A DNA stretch of 64,000 bases from Anniella stebbinsi (lineage: Eukaryota; Chordata; Lepidosauria; Squamata; Anniellidae), in assembly GCA_029215795.1 (NCBI GenBank), contig JARDYH010000003.1, forward strand, positions 68,642,109 through 68,706,108, given 5' to 3'. Each line of letters begins with the position of its first letter. The stretch's first letter is position 1. Of the stretch, positions 30,974 to 40,887 are shown piece after piece. The notes under the pieces were generated by a model. The model had not been told where the DNA came from. It was given only the letters and a program-made list of their open reading frames with translations, and ran no database searches. The position numbers were made by a program, and so were the translations under genes.

Positions 30974-31520
30974 ATTACTACCGATTCTTGGGTCGTTACC
31001 ATAGTCCACGATGATTATCAGATTGAGTTCGATGTCCCCCCTCTGTTCAGTACCGTGAATGTCTCGGAGTCGAAGCTCCAACCTACTCAGTCGATTCTCT
31101 TTATCGGAGCACTCATAGATGCGACTACAGCACGTGTGTTTCTACCTCCGGATTGCATCGATACTATTCTCCTTCTGGCAACCAAACTGCACTGGTATCG
31201 TCGCACGACCGCTTTTCAGGTTCAACGGCTTTTGGGACTGATGGCATCAATGGTGGCAATGGTAGCTTTTGCCAGGCTCCGCATGAGGCTACTACAGATT
31301 TGGCTTCTTAGAACTTTCCCAACTTTGGCAAATGCCAGACGGTTTCGGCTGACTATCCCAAAAGACGTTGTCCAATCACTTTTGTGGTGGACATATCGAC
31401 AGAACCTATCCGAGGGCCTTCCCTTTTGGCCATCCCCACCAACAAGAACATTGGTGACCGACGCATCCCTCTCGGGATGGAGAGCACTCATAATACAGGG
31501 AAGATGAGGGGGCCATCACA
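30974..31520 (+). pseudogene. DIRS-like pol remnant (reverse transcriptase edge plus RNase H), internally deleted
   Basis: One frame reads TTDSWVVTIVHDDYQIEF then DVPP, and continues without a stop into KLQPTQSILFIGALID, LPPDCIDTILL, QRLLGLMASMVAMVAFAR, LWWTYRQNL and LVTDASLSGWRAL before TGA at about 31505. The order (start of reverse transcriptase, then the LxPTQxxxFxGxxxD block, then LLG-MAS, then the TDAS-GW RNase H motif) is that of DIRS-type tyrosine-recombinase retrotransposons. The reverse transcriptase core that should lie between DVPP and the LQPTQ block is missing, so the copy cannot encode an active polymerase. No recombinase frame was seen downstream. Confidence 0.75.
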
Positions 31521-31795
31521 ATTTAAGCATTACCAACAGCCCATAAATCTACATGAGCCTTGGACAGTGGATCTGCCATTCCCATCTGCATAGTGCATTT
31601 TAGTTTCCTTATTAAAATAAGGACTCACATTCAGTTGCATTTTTCACTTGCAGTGCCTCTGTTGTGTGCACTGAATAAGAGTTTTGCACATGCAATATCA
31701 TAAGTGCACATGGAAGCATATCACTGATTTGGGATAACCATTTTTAGGGTCTTTACATTTACTATATTTTAAATAAGAACTATCCATAAGTGAGA

Positions 31796-32170
31796 CTAGG
31801 AGCTCCATCAGATGAGCCTTTTATTGTATGCTCATTACTGGGCACTCATGGATTTTCACAAGTCCCTCTCATGATGTCATCTGCCTCCCACCCCTTCTAG
31901 CCCTTGCACCACACACACACACACACACACAAACACCCAGTAAGTCCATCTTATTTTTAAAGACGGAAGTTGCCGCTATCTCCTGCTGTGTGCAGGAGAA
32001 GTAGCAGGATCAAAACGGCCCATGGAATGGGCCACGTGCATATTGTTTACTTCCTCTTTCAAAAGAAGAAGTAATGAGGGACAAATGTGTGGGAGGAGAA
32101 GTGACAGTAAGGAAACACGATTTCCCCCTGTGTGATGACACTCTAGGTGATGGTGGGGTTGATGCTGTTG
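31796..32170. repeat. Dispersed repeat (AGATGAG-TTTTAT family), copy 2
   Basis: Begins AGGAGCTCCATCAGATGAGC and shares landmarks with 2875-3260, including GGGCACTCATGG.TTTTCAC, GCAGGAGAAGTAGCAGGATC and GAATGGGCCACGTGCATATT. A (CA)n tract lies at 31912-31931. Confidence 0.5.
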
Positions 32171-32555
32171 CTTCTTTCTGAATCCCCCACCCCCATATTT
32201 TCTTTTTGGGGGGGTTACAACCTGAGTCTTTTAATAATGTGAAACAATATGCCATCCAGTAAACACAGTCCTTGCTTACACGTTTCTGTTTTTCTGTTTT
32301 AAAGGTCAAATGTCCTTCTATTTCCCCCTCTCTCACACACACACGAAGGAAGACATGAGACAATGGTCTTGGGCTGGGGGTCACAGATTTCTTAACCATA
32401 CAATCAGATCTGCAACAAAAATCACCACGGCCAGATACAATCACCCAATTCCTATATAGGGCTGAAGGAAATTGCCCTGGTTCGAGGTAGTAGACCAGAT
32501 CACTTGCAGATCTGCACTTTTCATTATTTGCCCATCATAAAGATAGGCAAGGGGT
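32171..32555. other. No recognised feature
   Basis: Short frames only. Confidence 0.4.
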
Positions 32556-32562
32556 CCATGAC

Positions 32563-33064
32563 TGCATCCAGTTCTGGGCACCACACTTCAAGAAGGATGC
32601 AGACAAGCAGGAGCGTGTGCAGAGGAGGGCAACAAGGATGATTAGGGGTCTGGAAACAAAGCCCTATGAGGAGAGACTGAAAGAACTGGGCATGTTTAGC
32701 CTGGAGAAGAGAAGACTGAGGAGAGACATGGTGGTACTCTTCAAGTATTTGAATGGTTCTCACACAGAGGAGGGCCAGGATCTCTTCTCAGTCATCCCAG
32801 AGTGCAGGAAATGGAATAATGGGCACAAGTTACAGAAAGCCAGATTCCAGCTGGACATCAGGAAAAACTTCCTGACTATTACAGCAATACAACAATGGAA
32901 CCAATTACCTAGGGAGGTTGTGGGATCTCCCACACTAGAGGCATTCAAGATGCAGTTGGACAGCCATCTGTCAGGCATGCTTTAGGGTGGATTCCTGCAT
33001 TGAGCAAGGGGTTGGACTCAATGGCCTTACAGGCCCCTTCCAACTCCACTGTTCTATGACTCTA
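32563..33064 (+). pseudogene. CR1-type LINE: carboxy-terminal reverse transcriptase region and 3' end
   Basis: The frame from 32563 to the stop at 32985 reads CIQFWAPHFKKDADKQERVQ, then RRATRMIRGLETKPYEERLK, ELGMFSLEKRRLRRDMVVLF, and closes with RKNFLTITAIQQWNQLPREV and EAFKMQLDSHLSGML. This is the well-known CR1 ORF2 tail. The untranslated end includes GGACTCAATGGCCTTACAGG and finishes near TTCTATGACTCTATAA, the usual CR1 octamer-type end. The body is 5'-truncated, as is usual for CR1. The preserved frame suggests moderate age. Confidence 0.9.
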
Positions 33065-33409
33065 TAACTGCTTTATTTCAGCACCCCACCCTTGCCTGCA
33101 TTCAATGGACTAAGGCAAGGGGGGAACCTCTGGCCAGAAGGTCTAATCTGCCCTACAGGGCTCTCTAAATCCAACCCCAAATCGTTTGCTGGTGGACATG
33201 CCCTCTTTTAAACCGCCATCCACTTTTTGACCCTCCACCCGAGAATGTCCCTGAAGCAGCTCCTGAGCAAGGACAGTTGGGGAAGAGCCGTTTGATCCAT
33301 TCTTTATACATATTCATGACCGCCCAAATTGCCCCAAATGCCCTAACTTTGCAGCCAGTGAACAAAGTGGCAAAGTTCTTATTTTTGAATATTTTGTCCT
33401 AGTTTTCAA

Positions 33410-33411
<2 letters not shown>
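33065..33411. repeat. Possible degraded repeat related to 60.85-61.13 kb
   Basis: GGGGGAACCTCTGGCCAGAA and the GCCCTACAGGG segment faintly resemble the stretch near 60860-60910. Weak; no end structure seen. Confidence 0.25.

Positions 33412-33452
<41 letters not shown>
33412..33452 (+). repeat. (GA)n microsatellite
   Basis: About twenty uninterrupted GA units. Confidence 0.95.
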
Positions 33453-33454
<2 letters not shown>

Positions 33455-33689
33455 TAAAAGGCAAGTCTTACCAGAGAAGCCCTTTGCTCGAGAATAGAAG
33501 TCATTATTTAAAGGTTATATCAGATCATAAGACATTAATCTATACAGTCTCACTGCCAGCCTGTCTGGCTGGGGCAAGAGATAATTCTGACACTCAGCAC
33601 ATGCCACTTTCAACTGTTTAAGTATTTATTAGAAATGCTCTAAAATATAGTAAGGGGATGAGATCCCTCATGAATGAGATCCTGAGGGC

Positions 33690-33818
33690 CACAGGGGTGA
33701 AGCACCTGTGGCCCTGAGATGTTGGACTCCAACTCCCTTCAGCTTCACCCAATATGGCTAATGGACAGGGATGCTGAGAGTTGTACTAGAACAACATGTG
33801 AAGGGACACCTTTAGCCT
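33690..33818. repeat. Short palindromic MITE (ACTCCCATCAGCC family), copy 2
   Basis: CACCTGTGGCCCTGAGATGT, GACTCCAACTCCCTTCAGC and GAGAGTTGTACTAGAACAAC fit the family's two arms, with several mismatches. Confidence 0.5.
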
Positions 33819-34515
33819 AGAACTAATTATCTTAAGTCTTGTCTTTAACATTCTTTTGCTAAAGAATATTTAACATATATTCTCACATGCTAAACTAATT
33901 GGGTCAAAATTGTTAGATTTCAATGAAAAGTCAAGGGGTTCATTAGAGATATCTCCACACGAATGGAGCTTTTGTCCCATGCTGGAAAATGTGCTATTTT
34001 TCCTCCTCAGTGTCTCTGCTGCTTTACATCTTATAACCATAAAGCAAGTCCCACAGCTTTGTCATGATTTCTTTGTATATCTTGTTGAAGGAATCTTGAT
34101 CACTCTGGTCCATGAGAAATGTTAACAAGACGCTTCATTGAGAGATATTGTGACAAAGGTTTGGTTAGCTTATCCTGTACTGATTTAGAGGTATGACGGA
34201 AGTTCCTCTTTGCATTTAGAATGTCAAGGTTGCTTTGGTGAAAAGAAGCATTGATGAAAAACCTCCCCTGAAATGGAGGCTCAGAAATAGCTTACCAGTA
34301 AATCCATGAGTAAACCTCAAAAGATAAGATCAGAGCCTGACACTATGAAATGATCACTACAGCCCTCAAACAACCCTCAAATAACCCTACAGTAGACCAT
34401 AGGTTATTTGAAGGTTGTTTCCCCCTGCTGCCCAAGTTTGGATGACATGGCAAACCATGGCAACCCCTCGCTGGGGGTTGAATATTCAAAATGGCCAACA
34501 GCATGTGTCACAACC
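33819..34515. other. No recognised feature
   Basis: AT-rich; nothing recognised. Confidence 0.45.
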
Positions 34516-34979
34516 CACCCATTTCTACATCTAAGGGTGTAGAGGGAGGAGGGGGGAGGATCGTGGACTTACCTACTTCCGCGATCCTCCCTGGGTGTCC
34601 AAACAAGAAGCATGATGTCCCAGAAGGGAACACGGACATTGCGCCCATCATGCCCACCATTTTGTTTGATTTTTTTTAAGGAGCAGAGCAGGGAGCATGG
34701 CGGAACAGTAAGGGGAACCCCCCATGCCCCCACCATCCTGGGAATGATGGGATTGCTTCCCCCCCAGACATGGAGCCACCCCGCATGGCTCCGTGCCCAT
34801 TTCAGGTCCCGGGATAGCAGGAAAACCGGTATAACTGCAGTTTCTGCTTTCCTGGTGTTTTCCCTGGGTCTTCCCTTGGTCATCCCTGGTGGCCCCCAGG
34901 ATCCCCTGTGCATCATGTAGACAGACAGGGATGACTCAGGGATGACCCCAGGAAAAATTGCTGGTGTAGACATGGCCTC
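34516..34979. mobile_element. Non-autonomous element of the TCTACACC / GGTGTAGAGGGAGG family
   Basis: The left end ACCCATTTCTACATCT is an imperfect inverted match to the right end GGTGTAGACATGGCC. Inside, GGTGTAGAGGGAGGAGGGGG is followed by AGGATCGTGGACTTACCTAC and CGCGATCCTCCCTGGGTGTC. Partial copies are at 40.55 and 50.06 kb, and one in reverse at 38.45-38.57 kb. No convincing 8-bp duplication found. Confidence 0.55.
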
Positions 34980-35290
34980 AAATAAGCCCAATGGGCTGTG
35001 GTGATTGTGTGAGCCAGCCCAACGTATCTTTCTGGATACCAGACTGACATTTGGGACGATCTACAGTTTGAATGATCACTCATGTAAAAATTAATAATAA
35101 TAAATCCTGCATATTCAAAACTAGTCTGTCAGTGAGAGGCAGGTTACAACATTCTCCCTGATATTTTGCATGTACAGGAAAGTTTGGAGTTCTCTTTAAT
35201 GTATCAGCGGGAGTATTAGCTTGCCAAAATGCTTTGAGGAGAAAATGCACGTGCCAATCCCCCCAGTATTGCAAAAGGTGGGGCAGCCAC
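34980..35290. other. No recognised feature
   Basis: Nothing recognised. Confidence 0.4.
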
Positions 35291-35660
35291 ATATAGCTTT
35301 CTCAGGCTGCCTCTACAAGAGAGGTTTAAAGCTCTTTCAAGGTGCTTTAAAATTTTTACCTCTACAAGAACGGAGCGCAAATCAGGCGTAGAGGCGCATT
35401 ATCTCTCCGATTATGCGCATTATTGAATGCGCGTTAAATCGCGAGTTTTATTTTGCTCCAACCGTTAAAGCGCATTTTGACTATGTGAACAAGCGCTTAT
35501 GCACATTAACTACTTGTAAAGCGCATTTTGGTCATCCGTTAATGCGCTTCGCCGCCTCTTGCTGCCTCTCGTGCAGAGGTATTAGGTGTAAATGCGCTTC
35601 AGCGATTATGCGCATAATCGCCTAACCGGGCGCAAAAGCGAATCCTTGTAGAGGGGATCT
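35291..35660. repeat. GCGCAT-rich palindromic MITE-like repeat
   Basis: Edges GGCTGCCTCTACAAGAGAGG and CCTTGTAGAGGGGATC are an imperfect inverted pair. The interior repeats GCGC-centred words (TATGCGCATT, AATGCGCGTT, AAAGCGCATT, TTATGCGCATAATCG), a dense cluster of CpG-containing ATGCGCAT-like palindromes in AT-rich sequence. Confidence 0.55.
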
Positions 35661-35825
35661 TAGTCTTCTCAACTCCTTCAAATAGAACTCCAGGTATGTC
35701 ATATAGCAGGCCAAGGAATAGGGGTGGATGAGAGGACTGGGGAAGTAATGAGCGGAAGAAGCTAAACTGCATTATGGTAAAGGTATATGAATTTTGTCCA
35801 GGTTGTGACCTAACTATCCCCTCGG

Positions 35826-35957
35826 GGAGAGATGGGGAACATGTGGTCCTCCTAGTGTTGTTGGATTGCACTCCCATCAGCCCTAGCTAGTGTAGCTAAT
35901 GGTAAGAGATAATGGGAGTTGCAGTCCAACAACATCTGGAGGGCCACATGTTCCCCA
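35826..35957. repeat. Short palindromic MITE (ACTCCCATCAGCC family), copy 3
   Basis: GATGGGGAACATGTGGTCCT is mirrored by GGCCACATGTTCCCCATTC, with TTGCACTCCCATCAGCCCTA and TGGGAGTTGCAGTCCAACAA between. The best preserved copy of this family here. Confidence 0.75.
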
Positions 35958-36851
35958 TTCAAACACGCTGCCCGCTGCAATCTGAAATGATGCCACTTAG
36001 CAACTAGTACATCACATAGGGTTGCTGATCATGTAGTTTGGCTTTATATGTCTTGAGTAACTTCATTTATTTGGACTGTTATGATGTAGTTTATCACCCC
36101 ATATAATTAAATGTAGGTTTCTGCAACAGCAGTGTCAGCAATAAAGAAGGTATTGCAACCTAGAAAATGTAAACACAGGGCAGATGTCTTTCCCAGGTAA
36201 AGTACACAAGTGTATAGTCAGAAAATCAGTTTCAAAATAGATTATTTTTTCTATTATCCATAATGTAAGCTGCCTTGCTCTCTCGTTAGTTTTTCTTGTC
36301 TGTTTCTTCTGGTGCTCAGCCTTGATTTTATGTGCAGGTCTCAAATGAAACGGAAGGAACATTTCTGCTTATTGGAAAGATGAAAAAACTTGTGGTGGCA
36401 TTTTAGTTATCCCATTTAAGAAAAAACCTTTAGGACATCCTTCACACACTCTGCAGATCAATGCAAATTGACAGCAAAGCATCAGAAAGCTGTAGAGGTG
36501 TAATTGAAAATTGCAGCTCTCCCGTGTTTCAATTCCTCCAGGCATTTCATGGCTACCTCCATCAAATTACACCATCTCAGAGTTTTCAGTATTAAATCTT
36601 CCTCTTTCTTTCCCTCTGGACTTACAAAAATGGGAAGTTCAAATACTTTCATAATTTATTAAACTGCAGTGCTTCTGTGCAATGCCTCTTATTCCTTCCT
36701 GTGAACAAAAGCATATATTTTAAATATATATATATAAAATGTTGACTTATCAGCAGTAAAAGTTGGCCTATTTGAAACAACCAGTTTCAAACAGCAAAGT
36801 CATAATTACAGAAAGTATCCATCTTCTCAAAGAAAGAGCTGTTCAAATGGT
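35958..36851. other. AT-rich stretch, nothing recognised
   Basis: Includes a short (TA)n tract near 36722. No gene or repeat family recognised. Confidence 0.45.
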
Positions 36852-37035
36852 TATATTAATAGGGGTGTGCATGGACCCCCCGGATCGGATCGGGACCCGG
36901 ATCGGGACCTCCAATTTTGTCATGGATCGGTTCGGACAAAATCGGAGCCCCCCCGGACCGGATCGAGTATGATCCCGATCCAAAAATCGGTAATTTTTGG
37001 ATCGGCCGCCATTTTTTTCCCCATAGACTTGCATT

Positions 37036-37260
37036 GCAATGCAAGTCTATGAGGAAAAAATGGCAGCGGGTGGGTGAGGGGGGGCCTAACTCCCTCCCCC
37101 CCCGGGGCCGTCTGCTGTGTACGGCCCCGGCAGGTAAGCCCCCTCCCCCGCGCTCCCTCCCCCCCCTGGGGCCGTCCGCTTCCATCCGCAGGCGCCCACG
37201 GGCGCCCGCGGATAGAAGCGGACAGCTCCGGGGGGGGGTAAGCCCCCTTCCCCGCCACTG
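37036..37260. repeat. GC-rich inner segment with splice-donor-like sites
   Basis: GCATTGCAATGC and GGGGCCGTCnGCT motifs are arranged as partial inverted repeats (about 37100-37230). CAGGTAAG occurs at 37131-37138 on the plus strand. Confidence 0.6.
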
Positions 37261-37935
37261 CTTACCTTCCCGGCCCGTCCGCTCCCGTCCGGCGCCGGCG
37301 GCTACTACCAGCGGGCTCTGCGGCCTGCTCTAGAGTAGCGCGCCGGGTGATGACATCACCCGGCGCGCCACCCTGGAGCAGGCCGCGGAGCCCGCTGGTA
37401 GTAGCCGCCAGCGCCGGACGGGAGCGGACGGGCCGGGAAGGTAAGGGCCCCCCTCCTCCCCTCCGTGCGCCCCCTCCTCCCCTCCGCGCGCTCTCTGCTT
37501 ACCTTCCCAGCCCGTCCGCTCCCGTCCGGTGCCGGCGGCTACTACCAGCGGGCTCCGCGGCCTGCTCTAGAGTAGTGCGCCGGGTGATGACATCACCCGG
37601 CGCGCCACCCTGGAGCAGGCCGCGGAGCCCGCTGGTAGTAGCCGCCGGCGCCGGACAGGAGCGGACGGGCCGGGAAGGTAAGGGCCCCCCTCCTCCCCTC
37701 CGTGCGCCCCCTCCTCCCTTCCGCGCGCCCCCTGCTTAACTTCCCGGCCCGTCCGCTCCCGTCTGGCGCTGGCGGCTACTACCAGCGGGCTCCGCGGCCT
37801 GCTCTAGAGTAGCGCGCCGGGTGATGACATCACCCGGCGCGCCACCCTGGAGCAGGCCGCGGAGCCCGCTGGTAGTAGCCGCCAGCGCCGGATGGGAGCA
37901 GACGGGCCGGAAAGGTAAGGGCCCCCCTCCTCCCG
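37261..37935 (+). repeat. Three 237-bp tandem units, each a palindrome
   Basis: Unit centres fall in GGTGATGACATCACC at 37353, 37590 and 37827, exactly 237 bp apart. Each unit reads CGGCGGCTACTACCAGCGGG on one arm and CCCGCTGGTAGTAGCCGCC on the other, and carries GGGAAGGTAAGGG on its right edge and CTTACCTTCCC on its left (altered in the third unit). Confidence 0.88.
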
Positions 37936-38193
37936 CCCCCTCCTCCCCCCCCGCTGTCCACTTTCATCGGCAGGCGCCCGCTGGCGCCCGCCAATGGAAG
38001 CGGCGGTGGGCGCCAGTGGGCGCCCGCCGATCCGCCAATCCGCCGAACCGGTTCGGAGCCTTTTCGGACCGGTTCGGATTGGATCGGCCGATCCAGCTGT
38101 CGGATCGGAAATCGGATAATTTATCCGATTTCCCACTGGACCGGACTCGGATCGTGGATCGGGTCCGATCCAGTGCACATCCCTATATATTAA

Positions 38194-38449
38194 GTACCCA
38201 ATAAAAATAAGAAGGGAATAATTGGTTTTCAATGTGGTAGGAACTTGGGGAAATAAACATTGTTTTCTAGTACAAGTGTCTTGTGAATAAAGTTATTGAG
38301 GGTTGTGCTCCTGCTGCTCGGAAGCCTGTGAACTCGGAGGCTTCTGAGATTCCTATGCCCTGCCAGGAGAGCAGCAGCAGCAGAAGCAATCTTTGCCTCC
38401 CTATCCTCTGATCTTTGCTTTTATCAGTAGATGGGCTTTTCACTAGGGC
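38194..38449. other. No recognised feature
   Basis: Contains a short (CAG)n at about 38373-38390. Nothing else seen. Confidence 0.4.
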
Positions 38450-38566
38450 CCTTTCCACACCAGACTTCTTGCCTGGGTTGGCCCCCGGCTGCTCCTTGTG
38501 CGCCGATGCTGTGTATTAGGTACTTCAGGGATCACCCTCCTTCCCTCCCTCTACACCCCAATGGTG
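38450..38566 (-). repeat. Fragment of the GGTGTAGAGGGAGG family
   Basis: On the minus strand GGGTGTAGAGGGAGGGAAGG followed by GGTGATCCCTGAAGTACC matches the start of the copies at 34.5 and 40.56 kb. Confidence 0.5.
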
Positions 38567-39064
38567 AGAAGGATCCTACATCACAACAGTGGGTCCTTAG
38601 ACCAAGGCACTGTGAGTGAGCTGGCCTTGCAAAGTGCCCAAACTGATGTCCCTTTGTCATGTCCCTTGCTCTCCTTGGGCTACTCTCCACACACCCTGTG
38701 AGCCTCTGACAATTAGGATTGGGGTCTTGATAGCTCCAACATGGCAGTAACGTGAGAGTGTATGATGAGAGTGTGTGTTGTAGGGTCTGGTCCTACTGCT
38801 TCTGCTTCAGAAGTGGAATGTATCCCTACAATGAATGAATCCTTGCACCTTAGGTGATCTGGGCATCCACTCTGCTCAGATCACATAGATAGCTAGTGGA
38901 TGATAAACCTTTCCCCTACTCTGCCCGTTTCACTAAAGAGTGATGCCACCTCAGCTCAGTCATTTCCCTAGTCTCCCATGAGCCATCTTGGTGGGAGCCG
39001 ATTTACAATCAGCTGAGATGCCCAAGGGCCTTGAAGAGGAGGAAGAATCAGTAAAGGATTCCAC
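38567..39064. other. No recognised feature
   Basis: Nothing recognised. Confidence 0.4.
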
Positions 39065-39470
39065 TAATGGGTATTATTTGCTAATTTAACAAATTTTTGA
39101 ACTGCCCATCCATTCACAAGTGCTCAAGGTGGCTGCTGACAAAACCATAAAAAGATAAAATGCCAAAGCTAAAACAAGACAGATCAAGAACAGATGTCTC
39201 AATAACACAAGAGAACCCTCTAAAATCAAGAAGTAGCCTCAAGCACCAAAAGCTCAGCAAAACAATATCGTTTTTATTAGCTGTCTAAAGGCTAATAGTG
39301 CAGGAGCAATCTAATCTCCTTTGGAGGGGAGTTCCACAACCAGGGTGCTGCTACACAGAAGGCCCTGACTCAAGTTCCCATCAGGTTGTCCTCTCTAGGA
39401 GGGAGGACACATAACAAGACCTCAGAAAATAAGTGAAGGCTCCAGGCAGGTGCTTTCAGTCAACAAAAAT
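39065..39470 (+). repeat. L2-type LINE 3' untranslated region remnant
   Basis: GAACTGCCCATCCATTCACA, CTCAAGGTGGCTGCTGACAA and ACAACCAGGGTGCTGCTACA followed by GAAGGCCCTGACT resemble the conserved 3' portion of L2-like reptile LINEs. Orientation is uncertain. Confidence 0.45.
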
Positions 39471-39593
39471 GTACTGTTTTGTTAATTTGCTGATGACACA
39501 GTACAGTGTTAATGCTAGTACAGTATTAATAGCGGGGGTTTGGCCTTTTTGGTTCTTGTCTAAAGGCATTCAATATTTCAAGTCACATTCTTA

Positions 39594-39997
39594 TAGAATC
39601 ATAGAATCATAGAATAGTAGCGTTGGAAGGGGCCTAAAAGGCCATTGAGTCCAGCCCCCTGCTCAAAGCAGGAATCTACCTTAAAGCATCCCTGACAGAT
39701 GGTTGTCCAGCTGCCTCTTGAATACCTCTAGTTTTGGAGAGCCCACCAGCTCCCTAGGTAATTGGTTCCATTGCCGTACTGCTCTAACAGTCAGGTAGTT
39801 TTTCCTGATGTCCAGCCAGAATCTGGCTTCCTTTAAATTGAGCCCATTATTCCATGTCCTGCACTCTGGGATGATTGAGAAGAGATCCTGGCCCTCCTCT
39901 GTGTGACAACCTTTCAAGTATTTGAAGAGTGCTATCATGTCTCCCCTCAATCTTCTCTTCTCCAGGCTAAACATGCCCAGTTCTTTTAATATATCCT
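39594..39997 (-). pseudogene. CR1-type LINE 3' end, minus orientation
   Basis: On the minus strand the frame reads MFSLEKRRLRGDMIALFKYL, KGCHTEEGQDLFSIIPECR, RKNYLTVRAVRQWNQLPREL and EVFKRQLDNHLSGML, stopping at 39681. The untranslated end contains GGACTCAATGGCCTTTTAGG and terminates in TTCTATGATTCTATGATTCT repeats at 39594. Related to, but distinct from, the copy at 32.6 kb. Confidence 0.9.
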
Positions 39998-40545
39998 AGC
40001 TGTGTTTTGTTTTGTTTTGTTTTGAAATAGGTCCAGGAATGCCTGAGTCATCTTTCATATGATTAATAGCATATGTGCTTATTTTAAAATTAAGGCATTT
40101 GTTTATATATGTATATATATAATCACGCACCGCATATTTGATAGTGATGAATTGCCGAGTTCAGTGACAAATTGCAGAGCCACATGATGTCTTCCAGAAT
40201 GGCGTGATAAACAGCATTCATCGTGTGCCCCTTGCTGCCTCAGCTGTACCTGCCCTATTAATATATCTTTGCCAAGGCAGGGCCTTCCTTCTAACTTCGT
40301 AGTCCCCAAAGTCCTCCACAAATGCAAGCCCGATTAATGTGCATGAAGCTTGTGCCTGTCAAGTTTACAGAGAATTACACTGAGGACCTTTAAGTTGCAG
40401 TAAAGCAGTAAACATCTGCTGTAATTTAGATTTAATTTATAATTGTGAGACCAGACTGTTTTAAACTGAACCAAGCCTTTCTAGTTTGGAAAGGTTTCAA
40501 TTTACTTTTGGCTTGTATTATATATGGTCCTATGATGTGGAGACT
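39998..40545. other. (TTTTG)n near 40008-40024, otherwise nothing recognised
   Basis: A pentanucleotide tract and a short (TA)n near 40112-40121. No gene seen. Confidence 0.45.
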
Positions 40546-40887
40546 ATGGCCCTTTCTACACCTAAGGGTGTAGAGGGAGGGAGGGTGGAGGATCACGGAC
40601 TTGCCTCCTTCTGCGATTCTTCCCCAGCGTCTAAACGGAAGCATGGTGGCCGGGAACAAACAGGGACTTTGCACCCGCCACTATTATTTTTTTAAAAAAA
40701 GCTGGAGCTGGGAGCATAATTGCGTTCCAATGGAAAGGTTTGTTGTTTTTTTTAAAGGCCCCAACCCCATTCCCCACAATGTCCCTGGACTCCCCCCCGG
40801 ACCGACTCCTAAAACTAGCAGGCTCAGTGGGCTTGGAGACATCTTTGTGAGCTCAGTGGGCATGGAAAGATCCCTGGAGTCTTAAGG
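40546..40887 (+). repeat. GGTGTAGAGGGAGG-family element, partial
   Basis: GGCCCTTTCTACACCTAAGG, GTGTAGAGGGAGGGAGGGTG and GGATCACGGACTTGCCTCC match the copy at 34.5 kb. The right end was not found. Confidence 0.5.

Larger units (their letters stand above)
36852..38193. mobile_element. Foldback hAT-type element, family A copy 2, with 8-bp target duplication
   Basis: Element 36860-38185 (1326 bp) begins TAGGGGTGTGCA and ends TGCACATCCCTA; TATATTAA flanks both sides. Both end regions match family A copy 1: left CACTGACC/CATGGACC then CCCCGGATCGGATCGG, right CGGATCGTGGATCGG then TCCGATCC. A CGCCATTTTT...CCCATAG stretch follows the left array in both. The core is wholly different, being very GC-rich and built from palindromes. 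No transposase is encoded; open frames here follow from GC content. Confidence 0.92.

Noticed and set aside
37347..38204. 127-142 codon frames over the 237-bp repeats
   Set aside because: Repeat-derived in a stop-poor GC-rich context; the 237-bp period (79 codons) merely preserves phase.
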